A stretch of 8,224 bases of DNA, taken from assembly GCA_002335845.1 (NCBI GenBank), contig DDCV01000052.1, positions 1-8,224 of the forward strand. Reading direction: 5' to 3'. The notes beneath the pieces are model-generated. The model was not told the DNA's origin. It made no database searches and was given only the letters and a program-made list of their open reading frames with translations. The stretch comes from Rickettsiales bacterium UBA1997 (GTDB lineage Bacteria; Pseudomonadota; Alphaproteobacteria; Rickettsiales; UBA1997). This document shows, one piece after another, positions 1-6,476 of this stretch (the stretch's first letter is position 1; every line of letters starts with the position of its first letter). A program made the position numbers and the translations under genes.

Positions 1-236
<236 letters not shown>

Positions 237-255
237 TTATATATTATATAATCGA

Positions 256-284
256 GTGATAATATTTCTGCGTTAAATAGTCAA
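256..284 (-). promoter_or_regulatory. Possible sigma-70 promoter for ahcY
   Basis: Read on the minus strand, TTGACT (284-279) and TATCAC (261-256) are separated by exactly 17 bases, upstream of the ahcY ATG at 203. The -35 box overlaps the last codons of the preceding gene, which ends at 273. The -10 box matches consensus at only 4 of 6 positions. Several TATAAT-like hexamers lie between 230 and 250, but none has a good -35. In DNA this AT-rich such matches occur by chance, so this is only a candidate. Confidence 0.3.
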
Positions 285-1037
285 TAATGGAAAGAGAAGA
301 ATGGCCAAGAATGGCAATATAAAAACATAGCCAAACCCATATTTTCTAGTGCTTTTTACCATGTTTAACAGTAACAGAACTGTAAAATTAATCATTATTA
401 TTAAAAAGAATAATAAAAACTCAACCTTAGCCAGAGCCAAGGATGCTATTAATATAAATTTAACATAGTCAAAAGTCTGTTCTTGAGTTGCGAATAAGGT
501 GGAATTATTTTTATAAAAAATATGATAGAAAAATGTTGCACAAACAACCCCAATTATTGCTGAATAAATTAAGCCAAAAATTTCTTGATCCACCAGCACC
601 CTGTTAATTACAACTAAAACCAAAAGAAATATTAATAATGACTGGGGAAATGACTTATGTGTAAAGCTAGTGACTAACAATATAATGCAGCTAACTGATA
701 TCAAAGAATATATGATGAATTCTTCTCCAAATGAAAAATTTAAATAGCACAATATAAATGAAGCAGTTGTTGCTATTTCAATAAAAAAATGAGTTCTTGG
801 TATTTTAAACTTACAATTACGGCATTTGCCAAGGGTAAGCAACCAATTTAGAACAGGTATTAAATCACGAGTCTTAATAATTTTTTCACAGTTTGGGCAA
901 CGCGACTTTTTGCCAAAATAGCGGCCGAAACAAGATTCTTTTAGAGGTAATCGATAGGCAAAAAGAGTGGCGTAAGAGCCAAATATAGCACCAAATACTG
1001 CAGATAACAATAGTTCAAATAAATTTACATATTCCAT
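273..1037 (-). CDS. Prepilin-peptidase-like (A24 family) membrane protein, catalytic aspartates missing
   Basis: 254-residue polytopic inner-membrane protein with the layout of the type IV prepilin peptidase/methyltransferase family (PilD, GspO). The N-terminal domain is well kept: FGAIFGSYATLFAYRLP (15-31), then a zinc-binding pair CPNC (47-50) and CRNC (72-75) enclosing the usual R.LIPVLNWL segment. The C-terminal end retains YGFGYVFILPFLAI, matching the family's PFGPFLA stretch. The two aspartates that define the aspartic protease are not where expected. The usual ID....LPD site reads TSFTHKSFPQS (Ser124 in place of Asp), and the GxGDxK site reads TFDYVK (188-193, Tyr191 in place of Asp, with an Asp one residue earlier). 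The gene follows pgsA by 4 bases and is probably co-transcribed with it. No pilin or secretion genes are visible nearby. It may be an inactive relic or may have a changed role; family membership is fairly sure, activity is doubtful. Confidence 0.75.
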   Translation of the reverse strand: MEYVNLFELLLSAVFGAIFGSYATLFAYRLPLKESCFGRYFGKKSRCPNCEKIIKTRDLIPVLNWLLTLGKCRNCKFKIPRTHFFIEIATTASFILCYLNFSFGEEFIIYSLISVSCIILLVTSFTHKSFPQSLLIFLLVLVVINRVLVDQEIFGLIYSAIIGVVCATFFYHIFYKNNSTLFATQEQTFDYVKFILIASLALAKVEFLLFFLIIMINFTVLLLLNMVKSTRKYGFGYVFILPFLAILLFPLLTI

Positions 1038-1041
1038 GCTA

Positions 1042-1650
1042 TTACATATTTTTTAAGCCAATCCTAAGGTAAGAATAGCCGGTTATTATGGTAAGAATTG
1101 ATGATAATATAAAAAGAAACTTTGCTGTTATGGTAACAAAGCTCACTATTAAATATTTTACATCAAACTCCATAAATCCACCAAGTAAATGATGAACCGT
1201 ATATGATGATCCATCTTCTCCTAAAAGTAAACCAGTGATAGCAATCATTTGTACTCCCGTTTTCCATTTTGCTAATTTACTTACCGGCATGTTAACATGA
1301 AATTCTGCCAAAAATTCTCTTAAGCCCGACACTAAAACTTCTCGACATATTATTATTAATCCTGGAATTAGAATCCATAAATTATTATGGTTGGAATTTA
1401 TTAGCATAACTATTGCTACAATAACCAGCAATTTATCCGCTATTGGATCAAGACACTTACCGAAGTTAGACTGGGCCTTCATAGAGCGCGCAAAATATCC
1501 ATCAAAATAGTCAGTTATTGCTGCGATTGCAAAAAGTGAAGCCGCGATAAAATTAGCCACCATACCGTTAATATAAAAAGAAGATACCAAAACGGGGATA
1601 ATAATAAGGCGAAATGTTGTTAAAAAATTTGGAATCTGTTTTTTATTCAT
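1042..1650 (-). CDS. pgsA: CDP-diacylglycerol--glycerol-3-phosphate 3-phosphatidyltransferase
   Basis: Integral membrane enzyme that transfers the phosphatidyl group from CDP-diacylglycerol to glycerol-3-phosphate, giving phosphatidylglycerol-phosphate, the committed step to phosphatidylglycerol and cardiolipin. The 202-residue protein begins MNKKQIPNFLTTFRLIIIPV, the typical N.LT..R....P start of bacterial PgsA. It carries the complete CDP-alcohol phosphotransferase motif D-x2-D-G-x2-A-R-x8-G-x3-D-x3-D at residues 47-72 (Asp47, Asp50, Gly51, Ala54, Arg55, Gly64, Asp68, Asp72). Several hydrophobic helices follow, plus the ICREVLVSGLREF segment (101-113) seen in this family. Length is normal. 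The ATG at 1650 is the only sensible start; no Shine-Dalgarno sequence is present. It sits 64 bases after the cytochrome gene and 4 bases before the prepilin-peptidase-like gene, within an all-minus run. Confidence 0.95.
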   Translation of the reverse strand: MNKKQIPNFLTTFRLIIIPVLVSSFYINGMVANFIAASLFAIAAITDYFDGYFARSMKAQSNFGKCLDPIADKLLVIVAIVMLINSNHNNLWILIPGLIIICREVLVSGLREFLAEFHVNMPVSKLAKWKTGVQMIAITGLLLGEDGSSYTVHHLLGGFMEFDVKYLIVSFVTITAKFLFILSSILTIITGYSYLRIGLKNM

Positions 1651-1714
1651 TTTTCAAGGGCGATGACAATCTAAGAAATGGTTACATAAGTATCACTTAT
1701 AGAGTTTTTGTAAA

Positions 1715-2242
1715 TTAATTATCAACATTTTCTAGATATTTAATAACATCAGCTCTTTGTTGTGCTTTTTTTAAGCCCGAAAAAGCCATTTTAGTTCCAG
1801 GAAGGTATTGCTTTGGGTTAGTAATGAATTTATTAACTTCTTCCTTGGTCCAAACTTTATTATTTTCTAACATCGCCTGAGAGTATGAGAAATCAGACTT
1901 GGAGCCAGATTTTCTACCAATTATTCGATAAAGATTGGGACCCACCTTGTGACCACCATCTTTATTTGCATTATGACAAGATGCACACTTTTTAAAAACT
2001 TTCTTACCTTTGCTAGCATCGGCCATCTTCATTAAATCAGCAAAATCAATCTCTTTTTCAACGGTTTTAATCGGCTTTCCATCTGGAGATAATCGTATTT
2101 CATAGCCCCTAACAATAACCGATTTTTTATTATAGAGCATGTTAGTCAATATAATTGCAAACAAAGCTATAAAAAAAGAAATTAAAAGAGCCGGAATCAT
2201 TTCCATAAATCTGGCATAGATGTTTTTAGATTTTTTCTTCAT
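1715..2242 (-). CDS. cycM: Membrane-anchored class I cytochrome c (CycM/cytochrome c-552 type)
   Basis: Electron carrier attached to the inner membrane, with its haem domain in the periplasm; in alphaproteobacteria CycM-type proteins pass electrons from the bc1 complex to the terminal oxidase. The 175-residue product has a basic N-terminus (MKKKSKN), an uncleaved-looking hydrophobic anchor at about 14-37, a linker, and a class I cytochrome c domain. That domain has haem attachment site CASCH (86-90), GPNLYRIIGRKSGS (101-114), the segment YSQAMLENNKVWT (120-132), and the distal axial methionine in PGTKMAFSGL (Met152). I chose the ATG at 2242, 13 bases after the prs stop. An upstream ATG at 2314 would add 24 residues overlapping the prs 3' end and put charged, non-signal-like sequence ahead of the anchor. 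The symbol rests on architecture; other small anchored cytochromes c are possible. Confidence 0.85.
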   Translation of the reverse strand: MKKKSKNIYARFMEMIPALLISFFIALFAIILTNMLYNKKSVIVRGYEIRLSPDGKPIKTVEKEIDFADLMKMADASKGKKVFKKCASCHNANKDGGHKVGPNLYRIIGRKSGSKSDFSYSQAMLENNKVWTKEEVNKFITNPKQYLPGTKMAFSGLKKAQQRADVIKYLENVDN

Positions 2243-2255
2243 GATCGTAATTTGG

Positions 2256-3188
2256 TTAATCAAATAACATTGATACCGATTTTTCTTGCGCAATATTAAA
2301 AATTGCCTGACCAAGTAAATCAGCTACGTTTATAATGCGGATATTTTCAGCTAATAAAGTTTCTTGCCTTGGCTCAATTGAATTGGTGATAACCAAATTT
2401 TTAAGAGCAGATTTTGCAATTTTCTCATTAGCATTGCCAGATAAAATTCCATGAGTTATGTAAGCCGATACCGAGCTAGCGCCACAATCAATCAGAGCTT
2501 GCGCTGCATTACACAAAGTTCCTCCTGAATCAACAATATCGTCAACAATAATGCAGTTTTTAGATTTAACCTCACCAATTATATTCATAACCTCGCTAAC
2601 CCCAGCTTTTGGCCTTCTTTTGTCAACAATTGCAAGATCTGCATTGATTTTTTGTGCTATCCTACGCGCCCTCACTAAGCCACCAACATCTGGAGAAACC
2701 ACAACTAAATTATCGCTAGAAAAATTCTTCTGCATATCCCTTTCAAAAACTGGTGCGGCATAGAGATTGTCTAGCGGTATGTCAAAAAAACCTTGAATTT
2801 GTCCAGCATGAAGGTCGATTGTTAAAACTCTATCAGCGCCAGCTGTGGCAATTATATTTGCTACCAATTTAGCAGAAATTGGTGTTCTTGGCGCCACCTT
2901 TCTATCTTGACGAGCATAACCAAAATAAGGTATAACAGCGGTTATTCTTTTAGCAGAAGCTCTTCTTAGTGCATCTATCACAATAAGAAGCTCCATAATA
3001 TTATCATTTGCTGGATGTGAAGTTGACTGGATCACAAATATGTCTTCACCCCTTACATTTTCCTTGATCTCAACAAACACCTCTCTATCGGCAAACTTCT
3101 TAACTTCGGCATCTATAAGAGGGATATTGATTTTATTAGCAATATCTTGCGCTAATTTTTTATTGCTATTACAGGCAAACAGTTTCAT
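2256..3188 (-). CDS. prs: Ribose-phosphate pyrophosphokinase (PRPP synthetase)
   Basis: Cytosolic enzyme that makes 5-phosphoribosyl-1-pyrophosphate from ribose 5-phosphate and ATP, feeding purine, pyrimidine, NAD, histidine and tryptophan pathways where these exist. The 310-residue length is normal for class I bacterial enzymes. Visible elements in order: [16 protein letters not shown] (31-47); [10 protein letters not shown] (53-62); the catalytic flexible loop [10 protein letters not shown] (88-97); the PRPP synthetase signature with [15 protein letters not shown] (124-138); the DKRRPK segment (189-194); and the ribose-phosphate binding loop [10 protein letters not shown] (215-224). Nothing essential appears missing. 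The ATG at 3188 starts directly with MKLFACNSN, matching the usual short N-terminus. It is the first gene of the minus-strand run and lies divergent from hemJ, with 90 bases between them that must hold both promoters; I could not pick a convincing pair there. Confidence 0.97.
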   Translation of the reverse strand: MKLFACNSNKKLAQDIANKINIPLIDAEVKKFADREVFVEIKENVRGEDIFVIQSTSHPANDNIMELLIVIDALRRASAKRITAVIPYFGYARQDRKVAPRTPISAKLVANIIATAGADRVLTIDLHAGQIQGFFDIPLDNLYAAPVFERDMQKNFSSDNLVVVSPDVGGLVRARRIAQKINADLAIVDKRRPKAGVSEVMNIIGEVKSKNCIIVDDIVDSGGTLCNAAQALIDCGASSVSAYITHGILSGNANEKIAKSALKNLVITNSIEPRQETLLAENIRIINVADLLGQAIFNIAQEKSVSMLFD

Positions 3189-3278
3189 TTTTTACTAATA
3201 TAAAATACTTGATTCATTACGAGTTACACTAAAAATTAAGATCAATTTATCAAGAAAGTTTTTAATAAAAAAACCAAC

Positions 3279-3701
3279 ATGGACGCATATAGCTTTTTTA
3301 AAATTATTCATATTCTTTCAATTATCTCCTGGATGGTTGGATTATTTTATTTGCCACGACTTTTTGTATATCATTGCCAGGTAAAAAATGGCTCTCAAAG
3401 TGATAAGATATTTCAAACAATGGAGCAAAAATTATTAAGAATAATCATGAATCCAGCAATGATTATTTCTTTTATTTCCGGCCTTTATTTAGCTTCTTTA
3501 GTTGGATTTGAGCCTTGGCTACATGCCAAGCTTACTTTGGTTTTGGCGCTTGCTGGTTTTCACGGCTATCTAGCAAAATGTCGCAAAGATTTTGCTGCCA
3601 ACCAAAATCAAAAAAGTGAAAAATTTTATCGAATCATAAATGAAGTTCCAACAATATTATTGATAGGAATTGTGATTTTGGCGGTTTTAAAGCCATTTTG
3701 A
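3279..3701 (+). CDS. hemJ: Protoporphyrinogen IX oxidase, HemJ type
   Basis: Small integral membrane protein of haem synthesis that oxidises protoporphyrinogen IX to protoporphyrin IX, the penultimate step. HemJ replaces HemG and HemY in many alphaproteobacteria and cyanobacteria. The 140-residue product has four or so hydrophobic helices and the family's sequence marks: KIIHILSIISWMVGLFYLPR at its N-terminal end (His11, Trp18, Arg26), followed by LFVYH (28-32), a central MNPAMIISFISGLYL (57-71), and WLHAKLTLVLALAGFHGYL (80-98) with conserved Lys84 and His95. Length is as expected. The ATG at 3279 follows an A-rich leader without a Shine-Dalgarno sequence. It is divergent from prs and 56 bases ahead of the dipeptidase gene on the same strand, so the two could share a transcript, though nothing functional links them. 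A haem enzyme close to a cytochrome c gene is suggestive but not proof of joint control. Confidence 0.92.
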   Translation: MDAYSFFKIIHILSIISWMVGLFYLPRLFVYHCQVKNGSQSDKIFQTMEQKLLRIIMNPAMIISFISGLYLASLVGFEPWLHAKLTLVLALAGFHGYLAKCRKDFAANQNQKSEKFYRIINEVPTILLIGIVILAVLKPF

Positions 3702-3757
3702 TCTCACTCCAAGAATTATACCAAATCCTATTTTAAGATGAATTTTATAATAAATAT

Positions 3758-4354
3758 ATGAAAAATTTAGTCGCAATCACCGAAGAGAAATTTGATGTTA
3801 TAGTTAGTCCAAGATATGCCACTAAAAATAATTTATGTGGCCATGAGCTATATGCAAAGCCTTTTTGCTATCTTAATAAAGCAGCCATTAATCCACTTAA
3901 TGAAGCCATAAAAATTGCAGCTCAACAAAATTTGCGATTAAAGATTTGGGATTGCTATCGTCCTTTTGCGGTTCAAAAATATATGTTTGACTTCTTTAAT
4001 GGATCAATGGATGCTGCGCAATTTATATCTGACCCAACCAATGGCATTAAAACTCATTGTCGCGGCGCTGCTATTGATCTAACTTTGGTTGATAAAAATA
4101 ATCAGGAATTGGATATGGGAACTGATTTAGATGAATTTAGTGAAAGAGCTTTTCAGGCCTGCAAATCTATATCTAACGAATCTCAAAAAAATCGCATTAA
4201 GCTACTAAATATCATGACAATGGCTGGATTTAACTTTATCACCACAGAATGGTGGCACTATCAACTTTTCGATCCAATAAATTATGATATTATAGAGCCA
4301 GAAGACGGAATGGTTAGTGACAAAGTTTTAAAAGACTTGAGTAATGCCATCTAA
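3758..4354 (+). CDS. ddpX: D-alanyl-D-alanine dipeptidase (VanX/DdpX, peptidase M15D)
   Basis: Zinc dipeptidase that splits D-Ala-D-Ala into D-alanine. The 198-residue protein shows the whole VanX active-site pattern with family spacing: CYRPF (66-70, transition-state arginine Arg68), zinc ligands His100 and Asp107 in THCRGAAIDLTL (99-110), MGTDLDEFSE (120-129), and EWWHY (164-168) with catalytic Glu164 and third zinc ligand His167. VanX has the same 7-residue His-Asp and 3-residue Glu-His separations. There is no signal peptide, so it should act in the cytoplasm, as VanX does. No vanA, vanH, vanR or vanS-like genes are in view, so it is unlikely to be part of a glycopeptide resistance cassette. 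Turnover or salvage of D-Ala-D-Ala is an inference. The coding sequence has the same AT-rich composition as its neighbours. It converges on yciB across a long inverted repeat. Confidence 0.92.
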   Translation: MKNLVAITEEKFDVIVSPRYATKNNLCGHELYAKPFCYLNKAAINPLNEAIKIAAQQNLRLKIWDCYRPFAVQKYMFDFFNGSMDAAQFISDPTNGIKTHCRGAAIDLTLVDKNNQELDMGTDLDEFSERAFQACKSISNESQKNRIKLLNIMTMAGFNFITTEWWHYQLFDPINYDIIEPEDGMVSDKVLKDLSNAI

Positions 4355-4411
4355 AATTTATAATTCCCCTTCGCTATTAAAGCTAGAGTGTTAATTTGGC
4401 GTTAAATTTCA

Positions 4412-4585
4412 ATGCTAATAGTAATACCAAAATCCATCTATAATACCACATTTAATCTTCCTAATTTTGGTCTAAAATTTAATCAAGAAAGCTTATCTAT
4501 ATCAATATACACAGTGCTTTCTTGATTAAATTTTATCCTCAAAACTAATTTGATTAAATGTGGTATTATAGATGGATTTTAGCAT
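4412..4585. repeat. Long nested inverted repeat between convergent genes
   Basis: Perfect 29-bp outer arms lie at 4429-4457 and 4552-4580. Perfect 19-bp inner arms lie at 4474-4492 and 4516-4534, around a 23-base loop. Between outer and inner arms, 16 and 17 bases are only partly complementary. Outside the outer arms TGCTA (4413-4417) pairs again with TAGCA (4580-4584) if an 11-base insertion on the left side is skipped. The whole stretch could fold into one long hairpin on either strand. It fills the gap between the dipeptidase stop (4354) and the yciB stop (4589), so it may end transcription from both sides. Its size and layout also fit a MITE or a Rickettsia-type palindromic element. No coding potential was recognised in it. 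Confidence 0.9.
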
Positions 4586-4588
4586 AAT

Positions 4589-5200
4589 CTATCTACTACC
4601 TTGATCTTGATCATATTTTTTTACCTCATTTATCATAAAAGGTGCTTGTGATATTGTGAATATTAGAGTAATTGGCATCATGCCAAAAACCTTGAATTTC
4701 ACCCAAAAGTCAGTATCAAAAGAACGCCAAATAAATTCATTTACAAATGCAAGGAATATAAAAAATAAAGCCCAACGCAAAGATAGCGTCAGCCAAGCTT
4801 GATTTGATATTTTAAGCTGCTGCCCCAAAAGATATCCTAATAAAGGCTTTTTAGCAAAATATCCGTAGAGCAGGATTAGGGCAAAAATAGAATTAATTAT
4901 AGTTGGTTTTAGTTTAATAAAAAGCTCATCTTGCAATATTATTGTCATGCCTCCAAAAACTGCTAAGATTATTGCTGAAAATAAAGCAATATTAGGAATA
5001 TTTTTAGTCAAAACATAGCTAACAGACAATGTTATTGCTGTTGCTATAAGCATAAAAATTGTTGCCGTAATCAGTGGGTTTGGTGTTTTGGCTAATTTAA
5101 AAATTGTAAAAAATACAATTAATGGCAAATAATCACATAAAAGCTTAACCAAGCCCTCATAAGATTTATCTAGATCCTTTTCTTGTTTTTTTTTAATCAT
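4589..5200 (-). CDS. yciB: Septation protein A / inner membrane protein YciB
   Basis: Polytopic inner-membrane protein of the YciB/IspA (septation protein A) family, implicated in cell division and envelope integrity; its exact biochemical role is not settled. The 203-residue product has about five hydrophobic helices and the family landmarks: CDYLPLIVFF (22-31), FGGMTIILQDELFIKLKPTI (82-101), the LRWALFFIFLAFVNEFIW segment (141-158), and FWVKFKVFG (165-173). A short charged N-terminus (MIKKKQEKDLDK) precedes the first conserved block. Its ATG at 5200 overlaps the TAA of the upstream gene by one base, so translation is probably coupled. It is the last gene of the tsaC trio and ends 3 bases from the long inverted repeat. 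The acidic and polar tail after NEVKKY is short and unremarkable. Confidence 0.92.
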   Translation of the reverse strand: MIKKKQEKDLDKSYEGLVKLLCDYLPLIVFFTIFKLAKTPNPLITATIFMLIATAITLSVSYVLTKNIPNIALFSAIILAVFGGMTIILQDELFIKLKPTIINSIFALILLYGYFAKKPLLGYLLGQQLKISNQAWLTLSLRWALFFIFLAFVNEFIWRSFDTDFWVKFKVFGMMPITLIFTISQAPFMINEVKKYDQDQGSR

Positions 5201-5787
5201 TATAATTTACAGTTATATTTATGGTCGTTATTTTTACGAATATTAGCTAGCTCGAATCTATAAATTATATTTTTATAACCCTGACTTCTTATGCTTGATA
5301 ACATTTGAGAATTTCCCTGATAAGAAAATGGTATGTTTAAAATCTTAATAGATGATTCTCTCATATTTAGAAGATGCTCTTCAATGATTGGTGACGAACC
5401 CTTGCCAACAACCAGGCTCATGTTGGTTTTGGGCTGTATTATGTCATTATTTATATTTTTTATTTCAAAGGCAATATCAACTATATCATTACAAGAAACT
5501 CGATTACCAATCAATGATTCCACCTCGTCAAATACTAAAATATCAGGAGTGCTATTACTGGGATCCATCATTCTTTTCTTCAATTCTTGCGCCTTAAAAA
5601 CATCGCTATGAATTTTTTTACCCTTATTTAAAGCCTCCTTGTAGCCCTTACTTATCTCATCCTTATTAAGATTATGCCCCAGTGAGTGAGGATTTTCTTT
5701 GTTACTAAATAAGGCAAAGTAAAGAACGGCGATTATACCGACAATCTTAAGCCAGGAATTTTGTGATATATCGAATATTTTTTTCAT
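5200..5787 (-). CDS. Membrane-anchored protein of unknown function, possible degenerate FKBP-like domain
   Basis: I do not recognise this 195-residue protein with certainty. It has one N-terminal hydrophobic segment (about 12-28) after MKKIFDISQN, so it is probably anchored with its bulk in the periplasm. A charged helical linker (41-75) follows, then a compact C-terminal domain. Residues 93-183 can be laid over an FKBP-type peptidyl-prolyl isomerase: V..NDIVDIAFEIK (97-110), the SLVVGKG strand and turn (124-130), IIEEHLLNMRESSIKILNIP (134-153) where FKBPs have GW..GL.GMK.GE.R.L.IP, then FSYQG, and a closing strand IIYRFELANI (174-183). Most FKBP pocket residues, including the pocket tryptophan, are absent, so isomerase activity is doubtful. 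Its ATG overlaps the tsaC TGA (ATGA) and its stop overlaps the yciB start, tying it into the operon. Two cysteines (99 and 193) are present. Confidence 0.7.
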   Translation of the reverse strand: MKKIFDISQNSWLKIVGIIAVLYFALFSNKENPHSLGHNLNKDEISKGYKEALNKGKKIHSDVFKAQELKKRMMDPSNSTPDILVFDEVESLIGNRVSCNDIVDIAFEIKNINNDIIQPKTNMSLVVGKGSSPIIEEHLLNMRESSIKILNIPFSYQGNSQMLSSIRSQGYKNIIYRFELANIRKNNDHKYNCKL

Positions 5788-6398
5788 AAATCAAAAAAGA
5801 TCTGACCTTGACGCAAGATCTGCAATTTGTTAGAAGGTATTTTTGCAACAGTGGAAGAGATTTTTGAGCCACAATTTCCGCTACAAATTAATAAATCCAA
5901 CTTGCTATCATTAAAATATTTTTCAACCTCTATGTCACTTGTTGCTGATTCTTGGCCAGAAATATTAGCGCTTGTAACCGCCATAACACCTTGATATTTA
6001 TCAACCAGTTTTTTTACAAATGGGTTGTCGCTGATCCTAAAAGCTAAAAAACCATCCTCATTTAAATTGAGGTTTTTTGCTAATTTAATATTTGAACTAT
6101 TGCTAATCTTTAATACCAATGTTAGCGGTCCGGGTAAGTATTTTTTGGCAATATTTAAAGCTAAATCATTAAACTCCAGCAATTCTTGTGCAATTTCTAA
6201 GTTTTTTAAAAAAATTGCAATCGGCTTACTTTGATCTCTTTTTTTTAGCGAATATAGCTCATCAACCGCCTGAAAATTACTGGCGTCACAGGCAAGGCCA
6301 TAAACAGTTTCTGTGGCAAAAGATATTATCTTGCCATCTTCCAGATATCTAGAGGCAATGATATCGGCATCTTGTTGATTAAAATGTATTTTTTTCAT
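5784..6398 (-). CDS. tsaC: L-threonylcarbamoyladenylate synthase (TsaC/YrdC/Sua5 family)
   Basis: Cytosolic enzyme that makes threonylcarbamoyl-AMP from threonine, bicarbonate and ATP, the first step of the t6A37 modification in tRNAs reading ANN codons; TsaB, TsaD and TsaE complete the pathway. The 204-residue length is that of TsaC, the catalytic YrdC domain without the Sua5 C-terminal domain. Motifs: FATETVYGLACDA (27-39), the ATP and bicarbonate-binding LKKRDQSKPIAIF (51-63), YLPGPLTLVLK (87-97), AVTSANISGQ (140-149), and SSTVAKI (181-187). All positions expected for activity are present. The ATG at 6398 gives a normal N-terminus; no Shine-Dalgarno sequence is visible. It is the first gene of the overlapping tsaC - unknown - yciB trio and follows the terminator-like stem behind rnhB, so its promoter should lie in the roughly 25 AT-rich bases between that stem and the start, or within the stem. 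Confidence 0.93.
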   Translation of the reverse strand: MKKIHFNQQDADIIASRYLEDGKIISFATETVYGLACDASNFQAVDELYSLKKRDQSKPIAIFLKNLEIAQELLEFNDLALNIAKKYLPGPLTLVLKISNSSNIKLAKNLNLNEDGFLAFRISDNPFVKKLVDKYQGVMAVTSANISGQESATSDIEVEKYFNDSKLDLLICSGNCGSKISSTVAKIPSNKLQILRQGQIFFDL

Positions 6399-6410
6399 TC
6401 AAACATAAAT

Positions 6411-6476
6411 AAAAAATTATTTAATATAAATACCAATCATCAGAGTTAATTAATTTTGATAATTGGTATTTATATT
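6411..6476 (-). terminator. Terminator-like hairpin at the end of rnhB
   Basis: Arms 6423-6442 and 6457-6476 pair over 20 bases with one C/A mismatch on the plus strand (a G.U pair in the minus-strand RNA), around a 14-base loop. On the minus strand the stem is followed by AATAATTTTTT, giving the T-run of a factor-independent terminator. The first arm contains the rnhB stop codon (6472-6470), so the hairpin begins within the last codons. The stem is AT-rich with few G-C pairs, so its strength is uncertain; it could equally be a small palindromic repeat. Confidence 0.55.

Noticed and set aside
1686..1700. ATAAGT/ACTTAT 6-bp hairpin in the cytochrome-pgsA gap as a terminator
   Set aside because: The stem is short, has one G-C pair and a 3-base loop, and no T-run follows in the transcribed direction.
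2243..2314. 24-residue N-terminal extension of the cytochrome c gene from an upstream ATG
   Set aside because: It overlaps the prs 3' end by 59 bases, lies before a clean basic-then-hydrophobic anchor, and adds sequence with no cytochrome or signal features.
2551..2763. Plus-strand frame opposite prs
   Set aside because: prs is unambiguous along this stretch, including its ribose-phosphate loop; the antisense frame is a shadow.
3189..3278. Paired divergent promoters between prs and hemJ
   Set aside because: Several TTGAT and TATATT-like words occur, but no combination has both boxes and acceptable spacing on either strand.
5333..5611. Two plus-strand frames (also 5388-5597) opposite the anchored unknown protein
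   Set aside because: They lie wholly inside a minus-strand gene that is fixed by overlaps on both sides, and neither has recognisable protein features.
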